From Symsagittifera roscoffensis (Eukaryota > Xenacoelomorpha > Acoela > Convolutidae), in NCBI RefSeq assembly GCF_963678635.1, contig NC_087066.1, positions 62,688,282-62,752,281 on the forward strand: a stretch of 64,000 nucleotides of DNA, read 5' to 3'. The translations under genes were made by a program, and so were the position numbers. This document shows positions 40,190-49,261 of this stretch, piece after piece; position 1 is the first letter of the stretch, and the number at the start of each line of letters is the position of its first letter. The notes under the pieces were generated by a model. The model saw only the letters and a list, made by a program, of their open reading frames with translations, did no database searches and was not told where the DNA came from.

Positions 40190-42794
40190 AATTATTAATT
40201 TTTCTCCAACTCCTTTTTCTAGTAATCTCAAATCAAAACATAAACCCTTCTCCTCGTACAGGACCACAAGATTTATTAGTAACACATTACGATTGTGAAG
40301 AAAATGAACAAAAAACACTACATAAATATGCAATAAATCAAGTATCACAATGTGAAACAGAACCACAAGCTATAGAAACCACAGATGTAATAGCAACACT
40401 CTATTCAAAAGCCCGAGCAACAACAGTTACGGGTTATAAATTCACAGCAACATTTTCCGAAAAGAAAGTACATTGTTCACAAGTCTCGAACGGAAACAAA
40501 AACCGACTTGACCATGAATCATTCTATCAAAGTAATATAGAACGTCTTTTACATCTCAATCCCGACGATTGTAAAAATGAATTACTTAGACTAAACATCA
40601 CACAAAATAAAAACTCCCAAAGAAAGTTAGTTAATTTTCAAGTTTTTTCAGACTCTGTACATCAATCACAACTTGAAAGACACCAAGGACATATAAAACT
40701 AGACGAAAAATACCCGTATAACGGCGCACACGGACGATTAACCTATGACCTACACGATAAACATTGGATACCACACATTGGTATAAATGACCCATCAAAC
40801 TGCAAAGCAGACACAAAAAATAAAGGATACCAAGAAATAATGTTTTCGATTGGAAAATACAACTCGAAAAAATACAACTAACACGAGATTTATCAGATAA
40901 TACAATGATCTATCAAGGAATCCGATTACCTTGTAAAAATGATCAAGGTTATTGCGACCCTACAACGAGAACACAAGCAACAATTGTTTGGTTCCCCGAA
41001 GATACATGTACAACATTTCAAGTAGCAAAAATACACGCTCGTATGATAAAATTTCACGAAAAATATTTTATACAATCAATTCCATATGAACAAGTCCATC
41101 CATCACGAAAACTAAGTTCTAATTTTAGAAACATAGACAATATAGAAAATAAATTGACACGTTTTCAAATATATCAAGAAACAGAACTTGCATGTAAATA
41201 CAGGAATCCACTTCACAGAACACAATACTCTGAAATATTAGTTGAATACGAAAAAGGATTCGACATGACCACTGGAAAAGTAAAAATCGACCCATATGCC
41301 ACAGGTCATCCTCTAAACGAAGGAACATCCTATATACCAGTTAATTTTGAAAAAAGCAACGGACAACCTGGTGGACATCTAAAACCCCATGACACCAGAA
41401 GCACACGCTTACAAGAATTATCACTAATGAATACTACATATTTCGGTAATATCCACTATGATATTCATTTAGATATGAAACTAGATTATACAATTAGCCG
41501 AATTTTTCAAGAAATGTCACTCTCCGAATTAGAAACACTACACCAACTATGCGAATTAGAACGAACACAAATATTACAATCACTTGCACTAGCAGTATTA
41601 AAAATACCCTATGCAGGATACTTATTATCTGGAAATAGATCAAATTTTTTAGACTATGAAGGAAACATCTTATGGTTTTATACTTGTACTAAAAAAATAT
41701 CACCACTATACGTTTTTGAAGATAAAAGATGTTATAAAAGAATCCCTATCTTTTATAAGAATAAAGTACATTTCGTGGATACACTTTCACGAAGAACCTA
41801 TTTCTGGGATACCGCAGTCCCATGTGGATCAGAAAACAGCCACAATGTAGTACAACTAAACCCTGATGAAAATAAATATTATCTTCTCACTCCATATCCC
41901 ACATTAATGCAATCACTCAAAAAATTTTCACCAGAAAGCATTCGCGCTATTGCTCGAAACCCAAATATAGACTTACAATCAATAGGAATCTATTCAAAAT
42001 CAGATATTCAACATCACATCAGAACACAACAATTCCAAGAATTATTAACACAAATGGACACTATACAAAGACAATCAATAGACCAAAATTTACGCAAACT
42101 TGCAGAAACCGCAGGATTTGCCGATATCTACACGCAAGACTATAGCGGATATTTTAAAGACATTAAAGATTATATATATCTAAACGGTGAAAAATACCGT
42201 CCCCAAGATATATCACCAATTAACATTTTTAGCTTTGTTACACTCAAAAATGAGATCCTCGATTTTCTAGGATGGCCCTATTACATCTTAGAAAAATTGA
42301 CTATTTTATACGCAATGTTTAACTTTATTGGATTTCTTTTCTCACTTTTAAAAGGAATCTACAACACATGTGCTATACACACACAAGTAAACAGACAAGC
42401 AAGCGTAGCACGCATACTCTTTGCAGGATTTTTTGGAATCTTTTCTACATCTATAAACAAAATTCTTTTAGACGCACAAATAGAAGAATATAACACAAAA
42501 ATAGCAACACGACAAAATACATACGACGAAGAACATAACAATGTAGACATAACGCCAACGGCACCACAATTACCACCCCTACCAAATAACCATCCACTAT
42601 CCCTAGTCCCACGAAATTTTCGAAATTTAGCCATCACACATAATCCAAATTTTCGACTCACCACATCACAAAGTCCCATCCAACATATAATGACACACCA
42701 GTCACAAGATGATAATACTTATGAACAAATAATTGAACAACCCCATACCACCGCTTTTCAGTCTCAAAATAATCATTTTTTTAGCCCACGATGA
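40177..42794 (+). pseudogene. env: Env-like glycoprotein gene with one frameshift (copy 1)
   Basis: Two frames, 40,177-40,881 and 40,905-42,794, together cover about 870 codons. The first starts MYILKLLIFLQLLFLVIS, a clear signal peptide. The second carries a Cys/aromatic block (WFYTC ... RCYKRIPIFY ... HFVDTLSRRTY ... VPCGS, about residues 258-311), a long helical part, then membrane segments (YAMFNFIGFLFSLLKGIY about 465-485; ILFAGFFGIFS about 502-515) and a ~100-residue tail. This is the layout of a type I viral envelope protein. The break is one T missing from the T run at 40,843-40,846 relative to copy 2; it could be real or an assembly error. The C...RIP / FVD..+R pattern recalls class III-type (chuvirus-like) glycoproteins, low confidence. 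The stop overlaps the next ATG (ATGA). Confidence 0.75.
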
Positions 42795-44596
42795 GCCGCC
42801 AACTTGGATCACTACACCGATCAAATTCCCACCCAACCAATCTTACCTCTCCAATCCCAATAATACCACTTTTTGCTTTTCCGCCACCCGATTTTTCACC
42901 TAGTAATGTAACATCAGGCATGAATTCCGACACTAATTCACACATCTCAGTTTTATATTCCATCTCACAACTCAATAACCCGAATATTGAAACCCCCGAT
43001 GAATTTGCCGACTCAGAACCATCCCCATCCAATAATTTTCATAACTCTTCTAATTTTTCTCAACCCCCTTTTCAACCCATATTATCCAATAACCCTGACC
43101 CAATCACTCCCACACCCTCTTATGCTTCCCAAGTTACCCCAACCTACTCCTCATACCATTCTGACCAATCATCTCATTCTCCAGACACCCCCCGAATCTC
43201 CCCAGAGCTAGATAATTTTATTACCCTTCAACAACAACCCTACCACCTTAATACCCCAACCATAAACCAAATCTCCTCCACAATAAATTCATCCAACCCC
43301 CCTACCCCTACACCCTCTTCAAATTATACTGAATCATTAGCACCATCATCCACATCAACTGAATCTTCACTCAACACTAATAGAGCTTACCGCACTTTTA
43401 AAAGAAAGTTCCCCAACCATCCTTTCCCAGCAAAACCAGGAACAGCCCGTGAATACATCAACCACCCCAAGCATACTAACACAAAAGAATTTTTAGCCAT
43501 CACCTTACCCTCATTCCCACAATACACCTTAAACACCCCCCACGACACTAACGAAACACGCAACTTTGTAGATGAATACGTTTTAATGCCCACTCTCTCT
43601 TGGACCTCATATTATCATTTTACTAACCCTCTTTGCTTACCTTTATCTAACACACACATCGATATAGAGCGAAATACGGACATGCTATATCGACTCACTA
43701 CACCACTAACCGCTAGACAATTTACTTACGTTGGATATAAAAAATCACTAAAAACACACACTGCACCTAGAGCTAACGAATATACACTCGAATACTATGA
43801 TCACAACATCATCAGAGCTAACCAAGATCAATTCTTAGACGACGATCGCTTCGCTAATCCACAAATTACCGAGAAATTTTTCATCAAGACACCATATATA
43901 TTTACACTAAACATCTTCGACCGAAAGTTTGATCACATTATTTCAGAAGCACTAACAGACACACAAGCATACGAAAGTTTTAAAGAACGCTTCCAAATAT
44001 TTTCACTAACCTTTCATTTCCTTGCACCACACGAAAGAGATTTACACTGCTCACACGATATTATGTTGCGCACTAAACAAACCCACACATATAGTTATTA
44101 TCGCTTCATCCAAAATCACTTTGACCTACACACACCCTCTAGACAACCACACCATCGTTTTCAATTCATTAATTCCAAATACACTTCACCATTTTTCCTA
44201 AATTTCACATATTGTATTAAAGACACTAACCTCCATGGTATTCTTCGTAATTATGACCCCATAACCCAAATGTACATCTTCTGTCCCATCACCAAGACCT
44301 TCAACGCCGAAGAATCCCGACCCTTCCTTATCCCGCACGAGTTTGTACAACCTATAGAAATCCCAATTTTAGAATTCATCCACAACACTAAATTCAATCA
44401 CAAATTATATAATCTAATCCAAAACACACCTTATGAGTTTGCAGTTGGCACTGAAGAACTAACCACTATCAAGGCACTCCAATTGCTTTGGCCACTGCTT
44501 CAAACTAAAAATATCATCCGCATCTTAGCCAAATTACTAACAACTTCAGATCTCATCCACGACATCTTCCCCCACGGTTTTTTCCCCGACGACTAA
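42791..44596 (+). CDS. 601-aa protein of unknown function
   Basis: It starts MSRQLGSLHRSNSHPTN, and its ATG overlaps the env TGA. Residues 1-200 are Pro/Ser/Thr/Asn-rich and vary between copies. Near 200 is a basic cluster (RAYRTFKRKFPNHPFPAKPG). The remaining ~390 residues look compact and are nearly identical in copy 2 (49,262-51,070, 602 aa); examples are DRKFDHIISEALTDTQAYES and HFLAPHERDLHCSHDI. There is no signal peptide, membrane segment or known enzyme motif. Position after env and strong conservation argue for a real element protein; the function is open. The stop is followed directly by CAG and a splice donor. Confidence 0.75.
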   Translation: MSRQLGSLHRSNSHPTNLTSPIPIIPLFAFPPPDFSPSNVTSGMNSDTNSHISVLYSISQLNNPNIETPDEFADSEPSPSNNFHNSSNFSQPPFQPILSNNPDPITPTPSYASQVTPTYSSYHSDQSSHSPDTPRISPELDNFITLQQQPYHLNTPTINQISSTINSSNPPTPTPSSNYTESLAPSSTSTESSLNTNRAYRTFKRKFPNHPFPAKPGTAREYINHPKHTNTKEFLAITLPSFPQYTLNTPHDTNETRNFVDEYVLMPTLSWTSYYHFTNPLCLPLSNTHIDIERNTDMLYRLTTPLTARQFTYVGYKKSLKTHTAPRANEYTLEYYDHNIIRANQDQFLDDDRFANPQITEKFFIKTPYIFTLNIFDRKFDHIISEALTDTQAYESFKERFQIFSLTFHFLAPHERDLHCSHDIMLRTKQTHTYSYYRFIQNHFDLHTPSRQPHHRFQFINSKYTSPFFLNFTYCIKDTNLHGILRNYDPITQMYIFCPITKTFNAEESRPFLIPHEFVQPIEIPILEFIHNTKFNHKLYNLIQNTPYEFAVGTEELTTIKALQLLWPLLQTKNIIRILAKLLTTSDLIHDIFPHGFFPDD

Positions 44597-44599
44597 CAG

Positions 44600-44677
44600 G
44601 TAAGTATGAATTAAATGAATATTACTAACTAATTAAAATAATAAAAACTCACCATTCTTTATCCATGTTTTATTTAG
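44600..44677 (+). other. Candidate short intron directly after the last ORF (copy 1)
   Basis: CAG|GTAAGTAT begins 3 nt after the 601-aa stop; the acceptor is ATGTTTTATTTAG (AG 44,676-44,677). Length is 78 nt. Copy 2 has the same donor and acceptor (49,179-49,258, 80 nt), while the intron interior has drifted. Conserved ends with a drifting interior are what a working intron shows. Confidence 0.55.
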
Positions 44678-46203
44678 ATTTTTAGCCTTCATCCGACGAT
44701 CACCTACAAAAACCACAAAAAACAAATAAAGATCGCAAATTTCATCAAACAGACTTCAACAATTCTATTAATCTCTTACACTTATAAATTTATAAATTTA
44801 ATACCAATGCAGTAAATTCATTTCTAAAATTTTCCCCACAAGCAGTAAATCTAATTATAATGAAAATTTGTAACTTAAAATTCCCCCATAACTAGCAGTA
44901 AATTTCCAAATTCTATGCAGTAAATTAATAAAATGCAATTGCAGTACTAACCTTTTGATATTTTCATTCATTCGCACAGAAATTCTATCCACACTCGCAC
45001 AGCTCGCCCACGAAGAATTGTTTAAAATAATGAATTTCAGTTTCAAGTTTTCACACTCAACAACTCTAACATATAATAATATGTTTCAAACTTTCCTTTA
45101 ACCCGGTTGGAAAGGAATCATATATTAAACAAAACTAACTAACGCAGCTTACTAAATACCACAAATCATAGAATAACAGCATGACTAAGAAAAGGAAACC
45201 AACGGTACCCAAACCGGATTAACCCAGTTTAAAACTGGATAATTTATTCTTTTGAAGACTATTATAAAGTCTAAGAAAGAAATAATAAAACACAAAAAAG
45301 TCGAAAGACAAACCCATACCACGAACAATTTGCTTTTTGGAAAAAGGACATAACCAACAAGACATAAGAAAAACCACAACAAACCCAACATAAAACGTTG
45401 TCACATAACAGGACCCCTCACAAAAAAACCGCATGAAATCATACTCCCATTCCTGGCCTAACCCACCAGGAAGGACGTCCTGAGCATGCTCTATAGCCGG
45501 CCTAACCCACCGCGCTACATCCACGCTTTGTGACCACACCTCTATTTTTAATAAGAGCTACTCAAGTGTGAGTAACTCTTCAAAATAACCGAACTAAAAC
45601 AAAAAGCTTTTGTGAAAACAACTAACTAAAATCATAATTAAAAAATATTAAACTAATAAATGTTTTATAAAATGTAAATTACATTATGTAATACATAGAT
45701 CAGAATACAACACCAAGGACGAACATCTAAAGATCCCACTACACTCGAGAGAGAATGACCAACCACAATCGATATGCCACTCACAATCACAACTCAAAGG
45801 ATTTAGAGTACGACTTGACTTCGCAGAAAAGGACTTCATTGAACTAGACCAATGACCACCTCGATGTTCAAGTATACGTACAGATCCGAGTAACCAGGCA
45901 TCCCCTCCACGCACAATCTCCACGCCATTCCCAAACTAGACCAGACACAAAAGAACTTCTCCACGCAGAACAGAAAAACCTGACATAGCCAACCATTCTG
46001 AAATCAGATTTGAGTTTGTTGCGAAGACTTAGTCGTTGTCACTAGAAGACACAACGTCTTATGTCTCTAACTCCAGCTTCCTGGAACTTCTTTAACAAAA
46101 AGGAAACAGAAGAAATAAGATGTTCGCCAAACACCAACTTCCATCATCCATCCTTCGAATTGCAGAAGAACTATTCTAAAAAACTCTGTAAAACCCGGAT
46201 GGG
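44678..46203 (+). other. 3' region of copy 1
   Basis: 1.5 kb, A-rich, with no sense ORF. It has a TAGCGCGGTGGGTTAGG-like stretch (on the minus strand near 45,500-45,525) resembling a tRNA A box, and an 82-bp module (45,765-45,846) that recurs outside the element. Antisense frames of 68-106 codons exist and are partly shared with copy 2. No classical polypurine tract precedes the LTR; the last bases are AAAACCCGGATGGG. Confidence 0.5.
45765..45846 (-). repeat. 82-bp module, in copy 1 3' region
   Basis: It contains, on the minus strand, TTCAATGAAGTCCTTTTC, GCGAAGTCAAGTCGTACTC and TTGAGTTGTGATTGTG. Near-identical copies lie at 48,003-48,084 (copy 2) and 46,985-47,066 (spacer). Confidence 0.8.
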
Positions 46204-46613
46204 TGGAACCTGATCTAAACTACATTTTATGATTGGATAATTTAGATATTTTACCAATGTAAAGTATTTAATATTAACCAATCATGATCCATCTAACTAA
46301 CAACCCACTTATTTGTAAGTGCTGAAGTTACTGGTAATTTCAGCACCAGAGAGATTTGAATTTAACTTAGAAATTAGTTGGACTCTCCCGAGCACTTCAG
46401 CCGCCGCAATAAACCAGTATACCCTAGATCTATTGAGCCTAGCAGAGACTAGTTAAACAACCTGAGACTAGATAGTATAAGAGTAAGATTAGGATCGGTA
46501 TTAGACTAAGAAGTTGCACGAATCTATCCGGCCGAAAATAAGATAGCGTGACGAGCAGACGGTGTACCCTATCCGAAATTACTCTATGAGTTAACCAACT
46601 CGGTCCTAACTCA
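46204..46613 (+). repeat. 3' LTR of copy 1 (410 bp)
   Basis: Same ends and length as the 5' LTR, two differences. Followed by ATAC. Confidence 0.95.
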
Positions 46614-47259
46614 ATACGCTTTAATTTTAAATTATGCGATCCTAAGACAAAATAAACACTTATCTGTAAAAGACTAATAATTCTATCGCAACCGTGATCC
46701 CCGGGTAAAACTAATCCCCGGGTAAAGACAAACTTAAAACTAATCTGTAAAAGACTATTAATTCTATCGCAACCGTGATGTTATCGCCATAAATAAGTAC
46801 GCTGGGCTCAAATGAATTCGATCAAACCCAAAGTCCAGTAGGCACGTTTGCACTTTTTCAGACATGTATAACATTTTCTTGCTGCCCGCACTGAAAATCC
46901 ATGGATAAAAATTGATTAAATTTGAGTTTTATTATCAGTGTCTATAAAAGTACAAACATCGATTATAATCAACTAAAAATAGATTGTTCTTGTTCAATGA
47001 AGTCCTTTTCTGCGAAGTCAAGTCGTACTCTAAATCCTTTGAGTTGTGATTGTGGGCGGCATATTGTATTTTTTAATTGTAAGAGGATTTTTCAACACTC
47101 CAAAATCAGATTTATTGCGGAATACGCAATATTGTCAATTTTCCGTTTTTTTGATGTTTTGAACGCGACAAAATGGCTAAAAAATGTATCGCTCAATACC
47201 GCTTCAAAAGCAGCCGTTTTTGCAGAATCCTTAGCATAGTGGTAAGGCGTTCACTTTAG
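46614..47259. other. Spacer between the two tail-to-tail copies
   Basis: 646 bp. A segment with CTGTAAAAGACTA and TTCTATCGCAACCGTGAT occurs twice (about 46,663-46,699 and 46,743-46,780). A stray 82-bp module (46,985-47,066) lies inside a 105-codon frame on the + strand (46,922-47,239). The right end (about 47,225-47,259) reads like the 5' half of a tRNA-type promoter (TTAGCATAGTGGTAAGGC) cut by the copy 2 LTR. Confidence 0.5.
46985..47066 (+). repeat. 82-bp module, stray copy in the spacer
   Basis: Matches 48,003-48,084 with few differences, although the sequence on both sides is unrelated to the element. Confidence 0.8.
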
Positions 47260-47669
47260 TGAGTTAGGACCGATGTGGTTAACTCATAGAGTAATTTCGG
47301 ATAGGGTACACCGTCTGCTCGTCGCGCTATCTTATTTTCGGCCGGATAGATTCGTGCAACTTCTTAGTCTAATACCGATCCTAATCTTACTCTTATACTA
47401 TCTAGTCTCAGGTTGTTTAACTAGTCTCTGCTAGGCTCAATAGATCTAGGGTATACTGGTTTATTGCGGCTGCTGAAGTTCCTTTGGAGAGGCAACTAAT
47501 TTCTAAGTTAAATTCAAATCTCTCTGGTGCTGAAATTACAAGTAATTTCAGCACTTACAAATAAGTGGGTTGTTAGTTAGATGGATCATGATTGGTTAAT
47601 ATTAAATACTTTACAGTGGTAAAATATCTAATTTATCCAATCATAAAATGTAGTTTAGATCAGGTTCCA
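47260..47669 (-). repeat. 3' LTR of copy 2 (410 bp)
   Basis: Reverse complement of the copy 1 LTR with more substitutions; the ends are TGGAACC (at 47,669) and CTCA (at 47,260). The 5' LTR lies outside the window. Confidence 0.95.
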
Positions 47670-49178
47670 CCCATCCGGGTTTTACAGAGTTTTTTAGAAT
47701 AGTCTTTCTGCAATTCAAAGGATGGATGATGGACGTTGGTATTTGGCGAACATCATATTTATTCTGGGTTCTCTTGTTAGAGAAGTTCCAGGTTCAATCG
47801 CTGTGTCTTCTCATGACAACGACTGGGTTTTCGCAACAAACTCAAATCTGATTTCAGAATGGTTGGCTATGACAGGTTTTTCTGTTCCATGTAGAGAACT
47901 TCTTTTGGGTTGACCTTGTCTGGGAATGGCGTGGAGATTGTGCGTGGAGGGGATGCCTGGTTACTCGGATCTGTACGTATACTTGGACATCGAGGTGGTC
48001 ATTGTTCTAGTTCAATGAAGTCCTTTTCTGCGAAGTCAAGTCGTACTCTAAATCCTTTGAGTTGTGATTGTGGGCGGCATATTGATTGTGGTTGGCCATT
48101 CTTTTTCGAGTGTAGTGGGTTCATTTTGTCTTTGGATGTTCGTCTTTGGTGTTGTATGCTGATCTATATACTGCAAGGAGTAATTTACATTTTATAAAAT
48201 TTTTATTAGTTTGGTGTTTTAATTATGATTTTGGTTAGTTGTTTTCACAAAAGCTTTTTGTTTTAGTTCGGTTATTTTGAAGAGTTACTCACCCTTGAGT
48301 ACCTCTTATTAAAAATAGGAGTGTGGTCACAAAGCGTGGATGTAGCGCGGTGGGTTAGGCCGGCTATAGAGCATGCTCAGGACGTCCTCTCTGGTGGGTT
48401 AGGCCAGGAGTGGGAGTATGATTTCGTGCGTTTTCTGTGAGAGGTCCTGTTATGTGATAACTTTTTGTGTTGGGTTTATTGTGGTTTTTCTTATGTTTTG
48501 TTGGTTGTGTCCTTTTTTCAAAAATCAAATTGTTTTGGTATGGGTTTGTCTTTCGACTTTTTTGTGTTTTATTATTTCTTTCTTAGACTTTATAATAGTC
48601 TTCAAAAGAATAAATTATCCAGTTTTAAACTGGGTTAATCCGGTTTGGGTACCGTTGGTTTCCTTTTCTTAGTCATGCTGTTATTCTATGTGTTGTGGTG
48701 TTTAGTAAGCTGCGTTGGTTAGTTTTGTTTAGTATATAATTTCTTTCCAACCGGGTTAAAGGAAAGTTTGAAACTTGTTATCGTGTGTTAGAGTTGTTGA
48801 GTGTGAAAGCTTGAAACTGAAATTCATTATTTAAACAATTCTTCGTGGGCGAGCTGTGCGAGTTTGGATAGAGTTCTTGTGCGAGTGAATGGAAATATCA
48901 AAAGGTTAGTACTGCATTTTCGTCTTATCAATTTACTACATAGAATTTCAATTTTACTGCTAGTTTTGGGGAAAAATTAAGTTACAAATTTTCATCATTA
49001 TTAGAATTACTGCTTTTAGGGAAATAATTTATAAATTAATTTACTACATTGGTATGAATTTTATTTAATTTAGCTGGTGCAAAAGATTATTAGAGTTTGG
49101 AACAATTTGAAGAAGTTTTCTATTTTTTATTTTTCTTTTGTGTATTTTGCAGATGATCGTGAGATGAAGACTAAAAAT
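47670..49178 (-). other. 3' region of copy 2
   Basis: Matches 44,678-46,203 of copy 1, including the 82-bp module (48,003-48,084) and the sequence AAAACCCGGATGGG before the LTR. Antisense (+ strand) frames of 84 and 95 codons at 48,418-48,672 and 47,910-48,197 share long stretches with antisense frames of copy 1. No sense ORF. Confidence 0.55.
48003..48084 (+). repeat. 82-bp module, in copy 2 3' region
   Basis: On the + strand, i.e. antisense to copy 2; near-identical to 46,985-47,066 and to the complement of 45,765-45,846. Confidence 0.8.
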
Positions 49179-49258
49179 CTAAATGAGACATGGATAAAGA
49201 AGAGTTAAGTTTTTTAATTTGAATTTATTAGTTAAGAATATGTATAAATTTTACTTAC
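49179..49258 (-). other. Candidate short intron after the last ORF (copy 2)
   Basis: On the minus strand CAG|GTAAGTAA follows the 602-aa stop by 3 nt, and the acceptor ends CTCATTTAG (49,179-49,180). Both sites match copy 1. Confidence 0.55.
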
Positions 49259-49261
49259 CTG

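Larger units (their letters stand above)
27835..46613 (+). mobile_element. Giant env-bearing LTR retroelement, copy 1 (complete, 18,779 bp)
   Basis: The 410-bp LTRs at both ends start TGGAACC and end CTAACTCA, and differ at two positions. The insertion is flanked by ATAC on both sides (27,831-27,834 and 46,614-46,617), a 4-bp target duplication typical of Ty3/gypsy and several retroviral integrases. Inside are a primer-binding site, a 1.5-kb leader, a single-ORF gag-pol, two small hydrophobic ORFs, ORF-X without ATG, env with one frameshift, a 601-aa ORF, a short intron candidate and a 1.5-kb 3' region. Near-identical LTRs imply a recent insertion. A second diverged copy lies on the minus strand from 47,260. 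Confidence 0.95.

Noticed and set aside
45490-45530. tRNA-derived SINE inside the 3' region of the giant element
   Set aside because: There is an A-box-like stretch in both copies but no B box and no separate target duplication; kept only as a remark.
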